This document shows positions 50,231-60,122 of a DNA stretch of 64,000 nt, one piece after another (positions within the stretch are counted from its first letter, which is position 1; each line of letters opens with the position of its first letter). The stretch is from assembly GCA_963732585.1 (NCBI GenBank), contig CAVSZY010000005.1, forward strand, positions 372,001-436,000, in the 5' to 3' direction. The position numbers were made by a program, and so were the translations under genes. The DNA is from WLMZ01 sp963732585 (GTDB taxonomy: Bacteria > Actinomycetota > Acidimicrobiia > Acidimicrobiales > Ilumatobacteraceae). The notes below the pieces were generated by a model. That model saw only the letters and a list, made by a program, of their open reading frames with translations, ran no database searches and was not told the DNA's origin.

Positions 50231-50324
50231 ACATACCGTCGATTGAGATCTCTTCGATCAGCTGCTCGTCGTCGACGAGCACTTCGGCAACCTCATCTTG
50301 TGTTTCGACGGTGATGTCATCCAT
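50217..50324 (-). CDS. mftA: Mycofactocin precursor peptide
   Basis: A 35-residue peptide: an acidic leader (MDDITVETQDEVAEVLVDDE), then QLIEEISIDGMCGVY. The end IDGMCGVY is the signature of MftA, whose terminal Val-Tyr becomes the redox cofactor. The start ATG (50322-50324) has AAGGAG 7 nt upstream. It is the first gene of an mftA-mftB-mftC run with overlapping ends. Confidence 0.96.
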   Translation of the reverse strand: MDDITVETQDEVAEVLVDDEQLIEEISIDGMCGVY

Positions 50325-50356
50325 TGCAACTCCTTTTCGCCGCTGGCGTTGGTCGC

Positions 50357-50386
50357 ACGCTAGGGCACGCCGACCGTCAGTGCCAA
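50357..50386 (-). promoter_or_regulatory. Putative mft promoter
   Basis: On the minus strand, TTGGCA (complement of 50381-50386) and TAGCGT (complement of 50357-50362) are 18 nt apart, matching a vegetative promoter. Transcription would start about 25 nt before the mftA start. Confidence 0.4.
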
Positions 50387-50475
50387 CACCGCGCCCCCGG
50401 TAAATATTTCTGCCGTTGGGTCCGGCGCGGCGAAGCCAGCGGAACCGTGTAGCACCCCCTCGCTATGGTGATGCA

Positions 50476-53400
50476 ATGGCCGATCACGAGGTGCTTTCGC
50501 AGTTTGCGCCAGCGGTTCGCGCCTGGTTTTCGCTCTCCTTTCCAGAACCGACCAACGCCCAGGTGCGCGGCTGGCCGGCGATCGGTGCTCGTCAACACAC
50601 CCTGATCTGCGCTCCGACGGGCAGCGGCAAGACCCTGACCGCCTTCCTGTCGTCGATCGATCGTCTGGTCACCACGCCACCACCCGACGCCAAGGCGCGC
50701 ACGCGGGTGTTGTATATCTCTCCGCTTCGTGCCCTGGCCTTCGACGTCGAAAAGAATCTGCGCTCACCGTTGATGGGCATTCGTCTGGCCGCCGAGCGCC
50801 TCGGCGAGCAGTTCGTCGAGCCGATTGTTGCCATGCGCACCGGCGATACCAGCTCGCGTGACCGCCAGGCGCTGATCCGTCGGCCGCCAGATCTACTGAT
50901 CACCACGCCAGAGAGCCTGTACTTGATGCTCACCTCGTCGGCGGCAGCGACCCTGGCTAACGTCGACACGGTGATCATCGACGAGATCCACGCGATGGCG
51001 GCAACCAAACGCGGTGCCCACCTGATGCTCTCGTTGGAACGTTTGGAAGAGATCACCGCCTCGCCACCGCAACGGATCGGCTTGTCGGCAACGCAGCGGC
51101 CCTTGGAGGAGATCGCTCGTTTCCTCGGTGGATTCCAACCCCAGGGTGGGCAACGCCAAGTGGCGATCATCGATGCCGGTATCCGCAAGCCGATGGAGGT
51201 CGAGGTCGTCGTCCCTGTCGAAGACATGGGCAATTTGCCCGCAGCCAGCGACCGTCAACAGCCTGGGTTCGATACGTCGCAGCGGGCCAGCATCTGGCCG
51301 AGTATCTATCCGCGGGTCCTGGAATTGGTGCTCGCCCATCGCAGCACGATCATTTTCTGCAATGCCCGTCGCCAGGCTGAACGGCTTGCGGCACGCCTCA
51401 ACGAAGCCGCCGAGGAAGCTGGCATCGGGGTCGATCCGCAGACCGGCATCGTCAGCGAGGAGTTGGTCAAAGCCCACCACGGGTCGCTGGCCCGCGAGCA
51501 ACGGGTGGTGATCGAAGATCAGCTCAAGCGCGGGCAATTGCGCGCCATTGTGGCCACCAGCAGCCTTGAGCTGGGCATCGACATGGGTGCGGTCGATCTC
51601 GTCATCCAGATCGAGTCGCCGGGTTCGGTGAGCCGTGGTATGCAGCGCATCGGTCGCGCCGGTCACCAGGTCGGGGAGCCGAGCCGCGGCAAATTGTTCC
51701 CCAAGCACCGTGGCGACCTGCTGGAAGCCGCGGTGGTGACGCGGCGGATGATCGATGGCGACATCGAGTCGACGCGCTATCTACGCAACCCGCTCGACGT
51801 TCTGGCGCAACAGATCGTCGCCCACCTCGCCCAATCCGCAGGCGACGTCGCCGTCGAGTCGTTGGTGGCAATGGTGCGTCGTTGCGCGTGCTTCGCCGAC
51901 ATCTCCGACGACCTCGTCCACAACCTGCTCGATTTGCTCAGCGGGCGGTATCCCAGCGAAGAGTTCGGTGAACTGCGACCGCGGATCGTCTGGGATCGTG
52001 TCGCTGGCACGGTGCGCGCCCGCGATGGCGCCAAACGCTTGGCGGTGACCAGCGGCGGCACCATCCCCGATCGCGGACTCTTCGGTGTCTTTCTTCCCGA
52101 TGGCACCCGCGTCGGCGAATTGGACGAGGAGATGGTCTACGAGTCACGGCCCGGCGAGACGTTCATCCTCGGGGCCTCGACGTGGCGCATCGAAGACATC
52201 ACCTTCGAACGGGTGACGGTCACGCCGGCGCCCGGTCAGCCGGGCAAGATGCCCTTCTGGCACGGCGATCGGCCCGGCCGCCCGCTCGAGCTGGGCCGGG
52301 CGCTGGGGGCCTTCCAGCGAGAAATGCGTGGCGCCCTCCCCGAAGCCGCCGTCGAGCGCCTGCTGGCCGAGTTCGCGCTCGATGCGTTTGCCGCCAACAA
52401 TGTGGTCGCTTATCTCGCTGAACAGGCGGCGAGCACCGGCGTCGTTCCCGACGACCGGACGATTGTCATTGAACGGTTCCGTGACGAAATCGGCGACTGG
52501 CGGGTGTGCATCTTGTCGCCGTTCGGCACCCCGGTGCATGCGCCATGGGCGATGGCCATCGAGCACCGCCTCGCCGAACGGCACGGCATGCAGATAGAGA
52601 CGATGTGGGGTGACGACGGCATCGTTATTCGCTTGCCGGAAGCGATCGATCAGCTGCCGTTGGAAGAACTCTTGATCGAACCAGAGGAGATCGACGAGAT
52701 TCTGCTCTCGACGTTGCCGCAGACGGCGTTGTTCTCCGCTCGTTTCCGAGAATGCCGCGGCCAGGGCACTGTTGTTGCCGCGTCGGCGGCCCGATCGGCG
52801 CACACCGCTCTGGCAGCAACGTCAGCGCGCTGCCGATCTGCTGGCGGTCGCGGCGAAGTACCCGAGCTTTCCTATCCTGTTGGAAACGAGTCGTGAGTGC
52901 TTTCAAGATGTGTTCGATGTGCCCGCGCTGCGCGAGGTGCTCGGTCAATTGCGTAGCCGCACAATTCGCACCGTCAGCGTCGACACGCCGCGGGCCTCGC
53001 CGTTTGCCCAGAGTCTGCTGTTCAACTGGATCGCGGCCTATATGTACGAGGGCGACACGCCGCTCGCCGAACGCCGGGCAGCGGCGCTGTCGCTCGACCG
53101 CGACTTGTTGCGCGACCTTCTCGGAGCCGAGGAGCTGCGCGAGCTGCTCGACCCAGGGGTGTTGGCCGACGTCGAGCTCGATCTCCAATCGCTGTCTACC
53201 CACCGCCGAGCGCGCACCGCCGACGAGCTGCACGACGTCTTGCGGCGAGTCGGTGACCTCAGCCTTGCCGAGATCGATCTGCGCTGCGATGGACCGTCGG
53301 GGGATTGGCTCGAGTCGCTGATCGCCGCCCGCCAAGCGATCGAGCTCTATGTCAACGGCGAACAGCGGTTCGTGGTCGCGGCCGATGCAGCGCGCGTATC

Positions 53401-54965
53401 GCGATGCGCTGGGCTGTGCCCTGCCACTTGGTCTGCCAGCAGCCTTCACCGATCCCGTTGCCCGACCGTTGGAGGAGCTGCTGTTGCGTTTCGCACGCAC
53501 GCATGGTCCCTTCCTGGCCCTCGACGCGGCCCGCCGTTTTGGTCTCTCGGTGGAACGGATCGCGGTCGTGCTCAATGTGCTCGCCGAAGAAGGGCATCTC
53601 GTGCTCGGCGAGTTCCGCCCCGATGGAACCACCCGCGAGTGGTGTCACGAAGATGTCCTTGGTCAGTTGCGTCGGCGCTCGTTGGCCGTGTTGCGACGAG
53701 AGATCGAGCCCGTCAGCCAGCGCACGCTCGGTCGCTTTCTTCCTGCCTGGCACGGCTGCGTCGAGCCAGCGCGCGGGCTCGAGGCGGTCGTCGATGCTCT
53801 CGGCGTTTTGCAGGGCGCCGCGCTGGTCGCCTCGACGCTGGAATCGGAACTGCTGAACGTGCGCATCCAGCATTACCGTGCCGCCGATCTCGATCAGCTG
53901 TGTACCAGCGGCGAGGTGGTCTGGATCGGTGCCGGCGCTCTCGGTGCCAACGATGGGCGCGTACGCCTGTTTTTTGCTGATCAGCTCGCCCAATTGGCCT
54001 CCACCCTCGAACCGGCAGAACCGCCAAGCGGCGCCGTGCACGATCAGTTGCGGGCCTGCCTTGGCGGGCAAGGGGCAAGCTTCTGGGGCCAACTGCGCAG
54101 TGCCGTCAGCGACGCCACCGACAACGAGTTGCTCACCGCGCTGTGGGATCTGGTGTGGGCCGGCGAGGTCACCAACGATTCCCTGGCGCCGTTGCGCGCC
54201 TATGTCAGCGGTGCCAGTCGGCGAAGCGCCAAGGCAGCAGCGACCCGCGGCCGGCCGCGGCCCGGTCGCCTGACGCGGCTCGGGCCGCCAGCCGGAGCCG
54301 GCCGATGGAGCCTGGTGGCCCCGTTGTTGGCGACGAAGGTGGCCACCACACAAGCACTGCATGGTCTTGCCCTGCAGCTACTCGAACGTCATGGCGTGGT
54401 CACCCGCGAGGCGGTCAATGCCGAAGGCGTCGTCGGTGGCTTCAGCGCTGTGTACGGCGTGCTCAAGGTGTTGGAAGAGCGCGGCCATACCCGTCGCGGC
54501 TATTTCATCGAGGGCCTGGGTGCTGCCCAGTTCGCACTCCCCGGGGCGATCGATCGTCTGCGCTCGATGCGTGACGAACGCAGCGACCACGACGACGTCC
54601 CAACCATGGCCTCTCCACTCGTGCTGGCGGCAACGGATCCGGCGCAGCCCTATGGGTCGACGTTGTCATGGCCCGATACGTCCGGCCGGCCGGCGCGTTC
54701 GGCTGCGGCGTGGGTTGTGCTCGCCGACGGCGAGCCACTGATCTGGATCGATCGTCGCAGCGGCAATCTCATCGTCTTCCCGGCCGGTGTCGGCAACCTT
54801 GGTTGGGCCGCGGCGCTAGCGGCGCGTTGCGACGGACGTCCGCTTCGCAGCATCGAGGTTCGCAAGCTCGACGGCGCCGCGCCACCCCCCGACGGTCCGG
54901 TCGCCGAGGCGTTGCGCCAGGCGGGATTTGTCGACGGTTATCGCGGCTTCGTCAAACGTCTCTGA
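50476..54965 (+). CDS. lhr: Lhr-type large ATP-dependent DNA helicase (frameshifted)
   Basis: The reconstructed protein of about 1495 residues is a superfamily 2 helicase of the long Lhr type. Walker A is CAPTGSGKTLTAF, DEIH-box VIIDEIHAMA, motif III-like GLSATQRPLEEIA, and motif VI QRIGRAGHQVG. The C-terminal Lhr-specific region follows in other frames (LAAYMYEGD-like AAYMYEGDTPLAERRAAAL; DAARRFGLSVERIAVVL; EGVVGGFSAVYGVLKVLEER; ending GFVDGYRGFVKRL). The frame shifts near 52755 and near 53395, each correctable by one base. Lhr translocates 3' to 5' on ssDNA in repair. ATG 50476. Confidence 0.9.
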
Positions 54966-54968
54966 CGG

Positions 54969-55562
54969 CTAGAACTCGCCGCCCGCACGATGGGTGGCGC
55001 GCAAGCCAGCCCAGGCCAGGTCGCTGACTTGTTGAGCAATGAGGTCCGGATCAAAGGCCTCACCGAGTTCGACGAGCCGATGGCTGACGCCCTCTGCCAA
55101 GCCGACCAGGCCGTAGGCCAGCGTCCGCTGGTGCTCGGCATCGATGTCGGCGGCGATCAGCGGCTTGATCGCCTCGGCGACCTCGGCGGTCACGCGGCGC
55201 ACGGCTTCGGTGAATTCGGCATCGCGCTGCGCGCTGCCGAACAACAGCAAGAAGGCGTCGTGATCGCTGGACACCCAATGGAAGTAGGCCTTGAAGCCGA
55301 GTTGGGTCTGTTCCTTGCCGCTCGCCGCGCCGGCGGTCGCTTTGGCGATCGCCGTTAACAGGCGCGAGCCAACTTCCTCCAGCAGGGCCAAATAGAGGTC
55401 TCGCTTGGAGTCGAAATGCTGGTAGAGCACAGGTTTCGTTACTCCTGCAGCATCGGCGACGTCGTTCATCGCCGTGCCGTGAAAGCCCTGACGACCGAAA
55501 ATCTGCAGGGCGACATCGAGCAGTTGCTCGCGTCGGGCAGCGGCGGGGAGGCGGGTCGACAT
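54969..55562 (-). CDS. TetR-family transcriptional repressor
   Basis: The 197-residue protein has an N-terminal TetR helix-turn-helix (REQLLDVALQIFGRQGFHGT through ADAAGVTKPVLYQHFDSKRD) and a helical ligand-binding half. The ligand is unknown. ATG 55562 is preferred to TTG 55574. A palindrome at 55567-55582 lies directly before the start, suggesting autoregulation. It converges with lhr, 3 nt apart. Confidence 0.9.
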   Translation of the reverse strand: MSTRLPAAARREQLLDVALQIFGRQGFHGTAMNDVADAAGVTKPVLYQHFDSKRDLYLALLEEVGSRLLTAIAKATAGAASGKEQTQLGFKAYFHWVSSDHDAFLLLFGSAQRDAEFTEAVRRVTAEVAEAIKPLIAADIDAEHQRTLAYGLVGLAEGVSHRLVELGEAFDPDLIAQQVSDLAWAGLRATHRAGGEF

Positions 55563-55566
55563 AGGA

Positions 55567-55582
55567 GTTACCAAAGAGTAAC
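55567..55582. promoter_or_regulatory. Putative TetR operator palindrome
   Basis: GTTACCAAAGAGTAAC is an inverted repeat with 5-bp arms, ending 5 nt before the tetR start codon. The same half-sites occur at 40016-40031 before the secreted protease. Confidence 0.55.
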
Positions 55583-55648
55583 CGCAGCGGGGGTCGATTT
55601 GTCTAGGAATAACGGTCCTGCAGGCCGCTGCGACTGTTGGAATGCGGT

Positions 55649-55903
55649 TTAGATGCCGCGCTGGCGGTCGTCGCGCTCGGCGGCCTTGACGGCGTAACCG
55701 ATGACGATCGCCGGGGCGAGCAACAGCGAGCCGACGATCATCGAGGCGGTGATCACCGTCACCTTGCCGTCGGTGAACTCGGTAGCAAGGGCGATGAAGA
55801 AGACCACGATGGCGACGAGGAACAAGGCGTAGCCGAGCCGCGTTGCATAGCCATTCCAGCGGGCGATCTGCCGCCGTCGCAGGCGAACGGGATCGTCGCT
55901 CAT
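55649..55903 (-). CDS. Small two-helix membrane protein
   Basis: The 84-residue protein has a basic N-terminus (RLRRRQIARWNGYATR) and two membrane helices (LGYALFLVAIVVFFIALA; ITASMIVGSLLLAPAIVIGYAV). Its ATG overlaps the sortase stop (ATGA), so it is translationally coupled to the sortase and may assist it. The family is not recognised. Confidence 0.65.
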   Translation of the reverse strand: MSDDPVRLRRRQIARWNGYATRLGYALFLVAIVVFFIALATEFTDGKVTVITASMIVGSLLLAPAIVIGYAVKAAERDDRQRGI

Positions 55904-57285
55904 ATCGCCGCCGGCAGCAACCGGTTGACGTTCTCGTAGAAGAAGTAGAGCAACACGACGCAGGGCACGACGGCGACGATCACGCCGACCCACGTGCGGC
56001 GGACCCGCTTGGCCAGGCGATAACAGGCCCACCACAACAACAACAGTCCAGCGCCCCAGGCGGCGACGTGCGGCCATGCCGCGTTGTCGGCGAACCACCC
56101 CTGGCTGAAGGCGTCAGCCTCGGTATCGAAGCCCGCCGCCGCAGCGGTGTTGGCGTCGTCCTCGATCTCCTCGGGTGCCGGGCTGCCGACCTCGACACCA
56201 GGGGCGATCGTCACCGGCACCGGCACGCCATCGGTGCCGATCGTGGTCGCCAGCGGTGGTTCCTCGACGGGCAGTTCGTCCTCTGCTGTCGGCTGGAAAT
56301 CCTGCCCATAGTTGATCGTCGCCTCACCGACAGGGGAGGATCGGGTCGTCACCAGGTCGGCGTAGGTGATCAGACGGTGGCTGGCGGTACCGATCGGAGT
56401 GCACGTCACCAGCGTCAGTGTTGCCTTGTTCGGATCGGAGTTGGTGACGACGAAGTAGTCGGCCTTGCTGACCACTTCCGAGGCAGTGACCTGATACAGG
56501 TAGACATCGCCGAGGATCGTCGTGATCTCGATCGCATCCCCCGCCTGCAGCTCATCGATGTGTAGGAACGGGCTGCCGTAGGTGGTGCGGTGACCGGCGA
56601 TCGCCGCGTTGCCTAGCTGTCCGGGAAATGGGGTGTTCGGGAAATGACCGGGCCCCTCGCGCAGATCTTTGACGCTGACGCCAGCGACGATCGCCTTGGA
56701 AACTCCCAGACGGGGGATGTTCAGCAGCCCGACCGCAGATCCAGCGGTGATCGGCGGAAGCTCCTGGCGAACAGCAACCGGTGCCAGGGCAACGGTCGTC
56801 GGCGCAACGGCGTCCACAGACGTCACGGTTTCTGTCGGGGCGGTCGAGGTCGGATCCAAGGGCGCAGTGACAGGTGGCTGGTTCGGCGTCACCGCACCCG
56901 GCGCAGCATGAACAGGGCTGGTAATGGGCGACGCGCCCTCGGGCACGAGCGTGTCTGGGACGATGCCCCGGGCGGCGAAGATCTGCTCGATCTCACTCTT
57001 CAACACATCCTGGGAGCGAGCTTCTTGAATGCCGGTGCCCCACAGTTGGTAGGCAACGAAGCCGAACATCAACAGTCCCAGGGTGATCAATGTCCGCCCG
57101 ACGATACCGACGTAGAAGCGCCAATCGTGAGGCTCCGGCGGCCGCTCCCAACGATTGAGGCGCGGCGCCTTCTTACGCCGTTTGAGGACCTCGTGGTTCG
57201 GTTCGTAGGTGATTTCTTTGAGCCGTGACTGTGCTGGATTGAAGGCGACGCGACCGGAGGGGTCTGGCGGCGCTAGTTCTTTCAC
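55900..57285 (-). CDS. Class E sortase
   Basis: The product of about 461 residues has a basic cytoplasmic start, one membrane helix (TLITLGLLMFGFVAYQLW), a Pro/Thr-rich stretch, and a sortase domain with His in AIAGHRTTYGSPFLH, Cys in TLVTCTPIGTASHRLITY and the Arg in the same segment. Two C-terminal helices (VAAWGAGLLLLWWACY and VIVAVVPCVVLLYFFY) follow. Class E enzymes attach LAXTG proteins to the wall; no such substrate is in the window. The start is uncertain: GTG 57285 leaves room for the divergent ccmA, while the longer frame to 57465 would overlap it. Confidence 0.85.
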   Translation of the reverse strand: MKELAPPDPSGRVAFNPAQSRLKEITYEPNHEVLKRRKKAPRLNRWERPPEPHDWRFYVGIVGRTLITLGLLMFGFVAYQLWGTGIQEARSQDVLKSEIEQIFAARGIVPDTLVPEGASPITSPVHAAPGAVTPNQPPVTAPLDPTSTAPTETVTSVDAVAPTTVALAPVAVRQELPPITAGSAVGLLNIPRLGVSKAIVAGVSVKDLREGPGHFPNTPFPGQLGNAAIAGHRTTYGSPFLHIDELQAGDAIEITTILGDVYLYQVTASEVVSKADYFVVTNSDPNKATLTLVTCTPIGTASHRLITYADLVTTRSSPVGEATINYGQDFQPTAEDELPVEEPPLATTIGTDGVPVPVTIAPGVEVGSPAPEEIEDDANTAAAAGFDTEADAFSQGWFADNAAWPHVAAWGAGLLLLWWACYRLAKRVRRTWVGVIVAVVPCVVLLYFFYENVNRLLPAAI

Positions 57286-57381
57286 GAACAGTGAAGATAT
57301 CGGCTGTTTGCGTCGGGTTGCCCGCGGGGGTCCGATGTTTGGGACACGTCGGTCCTGGATCGGTAGCGTGGTCGCTGCGCC

Positions 57382-58023
57382 ATGGAAACTGTTGTACACC
57401 TCTCTGAGACTGTGGCCGTGATCGGTCAATTCCCTGTTCTCGCTGGGGCGACGTTGACTGTGCAACGTGGTGAACGGGTGTTGTTGCAGGGGCCGAACGG
57501 GGCGGGCAAGACGTCGCTGCTGCGCTTATGCGCCGGGCTGCTACCGATTGAACGCGGCGAGGCGAGCGTCCTCGGTTGTGACTTGCGCACGCAACGTGAT
57601 GCTGTGCGCCGCAGAGTAGGCATGCTCGGCCACAGCAACGGCCTTTATCACGAATTGACGGTCGCTGAGAATGTCCATTTCTGGGGTGCAACGGTCGGTG
57701 CTTCGCGCCACGAAAGCGATGTAGCACTCGAGGCGATGGGCGTCGGCGGCCGTTTGGCGGCCGTGCGCGTCGGCGGGTTGAGCGCCGGGCAGAAGCGTCG
57801 CACCGCACTGGCCTGCCTGCTCGCCCGCCGGGCAGAACTGTGGCTCCTCGACGAGCCGCATGCCGGGCTGGACGCCTCCGGGCGCGACGAACTCGATGCC
57901 ACCATCCGCCGGGCCACCGATGCGGGGGTGACGGTGATCGTCTCCAGCCACGAACGAGAGCGCGTAGCGAGTTTGGCCTCGCGCACCGTGGAGATCGTCG
58001 GCGGACAGGTGCGGGCTAGCTGA
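57382..58023 (+). CDS. ccmA: Heme exporter ATP-binding protein
   Basis: The 213-residue ABC ATPase has Walker A LQGPNGAGKTSLLRLCAG, signature LSAGQKRRTALACLLARRAE and Walker B LWLLDEPHAGLD. The SAGQKRR variant and neighbours identify CcmA, which with CcmB supplies energy to release heme-loaded CcmE. It overlaps ccmB by 1 nt and opens the ccm operon. Confidence 0.9.
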   Translation: METVVHLSETVAVIGQFPVLAGATLTVQRGERVLLQGPNGAGKTSLLRLCAGLLPIERGEASVLGCDLRTQRDAVRRRVGMLGHSNGLYHELTVAENVHFWGATVGASRHESDVALEAMGVGGRLAAVRVGGLSAGQKRRTALACLLARRAELWLLDEPHAGLDASGRDELDATIRRATDAGVTVIVSSHERERVASLASRTVEIVGGQVRAS

Positions 58024-58700
58024 TGTGGCGCATCGCTCGACTGGTGGCAACCAAGGATCTGCGCATCGAGGGTCGCAGCAGAGTGATCTTCAATCAGGTT
58101 CTGCCGTTCTCGGCGATCGTCATGGTGCTCTTTGCCTTCGCCCTCGACACCGATCGGGTGTTGCAACGCGTCGCCCCCGGTTTGGTTTGGCTGGCAACGG
58201 TGTTCAGCTTGTTGATCATGGTCCAGCGATCCTTCGCCATCGAGACCGCCGACGGGGCCATCGACGCGTTGCGAGCCGCCGGTGTCGATCCCGCCGGGCT
58301 GTTCATCGGCAAGGCTGCCGCGCTCGCTGCGCAGCTGGCGGTGCTGGAGGTGTTCCTGCTCGGTGCCGCCGTTGTGCTGTTTCGCGCCGAGTTGCGCTGG
58401 TCGGGGGCTGCATTGTTGGTCACAACACTGTTCACCGCGACCATTGGCCTCGCCGTGGTCGGTACGATTTACGGAGGTCTTGCTGCCGGTATCCGTGGCC
58501 GGGAAACGCTTCTCCCGCTGCTGTTGCTTCCGGTCGTTTCACCGGTGTTGATAGGTGCTACACGAGCGACGGAAGCCGCTCTCGGTATCACTGGTTCGCG
58601 GGTCTCCGAAGGGTGGCCGTGGGTTGGACTGCTGGCCGTCTTTGCAGTCCTGTTCGGCATCGGGGGTACGTTGGCATTCGGGCCGCTGATCGAAGAATGA
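58023..58700 (+). CDS. ccmB: Heme exporter membrane protein
   Basis: The 225-residue protein has six hydrophobic helices and the CcmB motif KDLRIEGRSRVIFNQVLPFS at the start, with a later GRETLLPLLLLPVVSPVLIG. It forms the ABC permease with CcmA and CcmC. The gene is intact. Confidence 0.9.
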   Translation: MWRIARLVATKDLRIEGRSRVIFNQVLPFSAIVMVLFAFALDTDRVLQRVAPGLVWLATVFSLLIMVQRSFAIETADGAIDALRAAGVDPAGLFIGKAAALAAQLAVLEVFLLGAAVVLFRAELRWSGAALLVTTLFTATIGLAVVGTIYGGLAAGIRGRETLLPLLLLPVVSPVLIGATRATEAALGITGSRVSEGWPWVGLLAVFAVLFGIGGTLAFGPLIEE

Positions 58701-58715
58701 TGAATCGGGATTGAC

Positions 58716-59500
58716 ATGGCTGTAACCCATAACGAAAGCGGTGTCCTCGCCGCCGGTGCACGCAGCCGCGGAATCGACGGTTCGACGGCGACGCCGTTCA
58801 CCCGAGTCCTCGGCCTGGCAACCATCGCGGCAATGGCCGCACTGGTCGCCTTCGGCTTGTTCTTCTCGCCCGCCGATGTCATCCAGGGCGAAAGCGTGCG
58901 CATCCTCTACATCCACGTCGGCACCGTGTGGGTCGCCTATCATGGCCTTCGTCGTCACCGGTTTGTGTTCAGCGATGATGCTCTCCAAGCGCACGACGTC
59001 GTTGGTCTGGGATCGAATTGCCGGGGCCAGCGCCGAAGTCGGCGTGCTCTTCATGGCGGTCACGTTGTTCGCCGGTGTCGTTGTGGGGTCGGCTGGCATG
59101 GGGCAAATTTTGGATCTGGGAGGCCAGGGTGACGACGACGGCGCTGTTGTTCATCACCTACATCGGCTACCTGGCGGTGCGCGGCCTGGGTGGCAGCCAT
59201 CAACAACGCGCTCGCCGCTGCGCTGTGGTCGCCCTGTTGGCTGTGCTGGAGATCCCGCTTGTCCACTTCAGCGTCAGACTGTGGCGCGGTGTGCACCAGG
59301 AGGCCAGCGTCGCCGGTACCACCGACGTCGAGCTGTCGGGATTGATGTTGTTTAGCTGTTCTCGGCGTGATTGCCTTCACGATGGTCTACGTCTGGCTGG
59401 TGATGCATCGGCAGCGGGTGATGGCCATGCAGGATCTGCTCGATGACACGGGCTCGACGCTGCACTGGAACAACGCCGCAGGGAAGGCCAGGGTCACTAA
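58716..59500 (+). CDS. ccmC: Heme-handling protein CcmC (frameshifted)
   Basis: Across three frames the CcmC pattern is seen: ESVRILYIHVGTVWVAY, then MAFVVTGLCSAMMLSK, WGKFWIWEARVTTTALLFIT (the heme-binding WWD-like stretch), YLAVRGLGG and a final VMHRQRVMAMQDLLDD. Frame shifts occur near 58940, 59110 and 59355, each about one base. CcmC loads heme onto CcmE. Ends TAA 59498-59500, overlapping the ccmD start. Confidence 0.85.
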
Positions 59501-59633
59501 TGGAAGACCTCGGATTCATCCTCGCCACCTACGTCGTCGGCTCTCGCTGGCACGGCGGCATCGCCCTATGGATCAGGCGCGCGGGCGACGCCTGGCGGCC
59601 CGCCTGCCCGACGAGGACAAACCATGGACCTAA
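59500..59633 (+). CDS. ccmD: Small heme-release protein CcmD (frameshifted)
   Basis: ATG 59500 opens MEDLGFILATYVVG, a short membrane helix, and the end RRLAARLPDEDKPWT is in another frame, so one or two bases are wrong near 59540. About 44 residues, as expected for CcmD, the adaptor between CcmABC and CcmE. The overlap with ccmC (TAATG) supports the call. Confidence 0.65.
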
Positions 59634-60122
59634 GCCCGCGCCCGGTCGACGCCGAGATCGCCCCCAGCCGCTCACCAAGCGTGATCGGCGCAAGTCTGCT
59701 GTCGATCGGCCTGCTCGTTGCCGCACTCATCGTCGGCGGCGTCGTCGTCACCAAGTTCCTGACCAGCTCGCTCGACTACTACTGCAATGTCGACGAAGTC
59801 GGCAACAAAGGCGGCTGCGAAACCGGTCGTCGGCTGCGCATTCAAGGGCAGGTACGACAAGGGTTCGGTCGAGGAGCAATCGACGGCGTCACCACGTTCC
59901 AGATGACCTTCAACGGCGTCACCGTCCCCGTGGTCTACGACGGTGAGCCAGGTGGGCTGTTCCAAGAGTGCATCCCGGTGGTGGTCCACGGGCGTGATGG
60001 ACGACGGCACCTTCGCCGGCGATGACATCGAGGTCAAGCACAGCAACGAGTACGAAGAGAAGAACACCGACCGCATCGCCAACAGTGAGGCCGAGTCGGC
60101 AGCATGTTCGCAGCAAGTCTGA
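59624..60122 (+). CDS. ccmE: Heme chaperone CcmE (frameshifted)
   Basis: The reconstructed product of about 165 residues has an N-terminal membrane helix (ASLLSIGLLVAALIVGGVVV) and an OB-fold domain (RLRIQGQV, VTTFQMTFNGVTVPVVYDGE). After a frame break near 59995 comes GDDIEVKHSNEYEEK, with His-x3-Tyr at the position of the covalent heme-binding His in CcmE. An unusual cysteine pair lies in YYCNVDEVGNKGGCETG. ATG 59624 overlaps ccmD by 10 nt. Confidence 0.85.
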
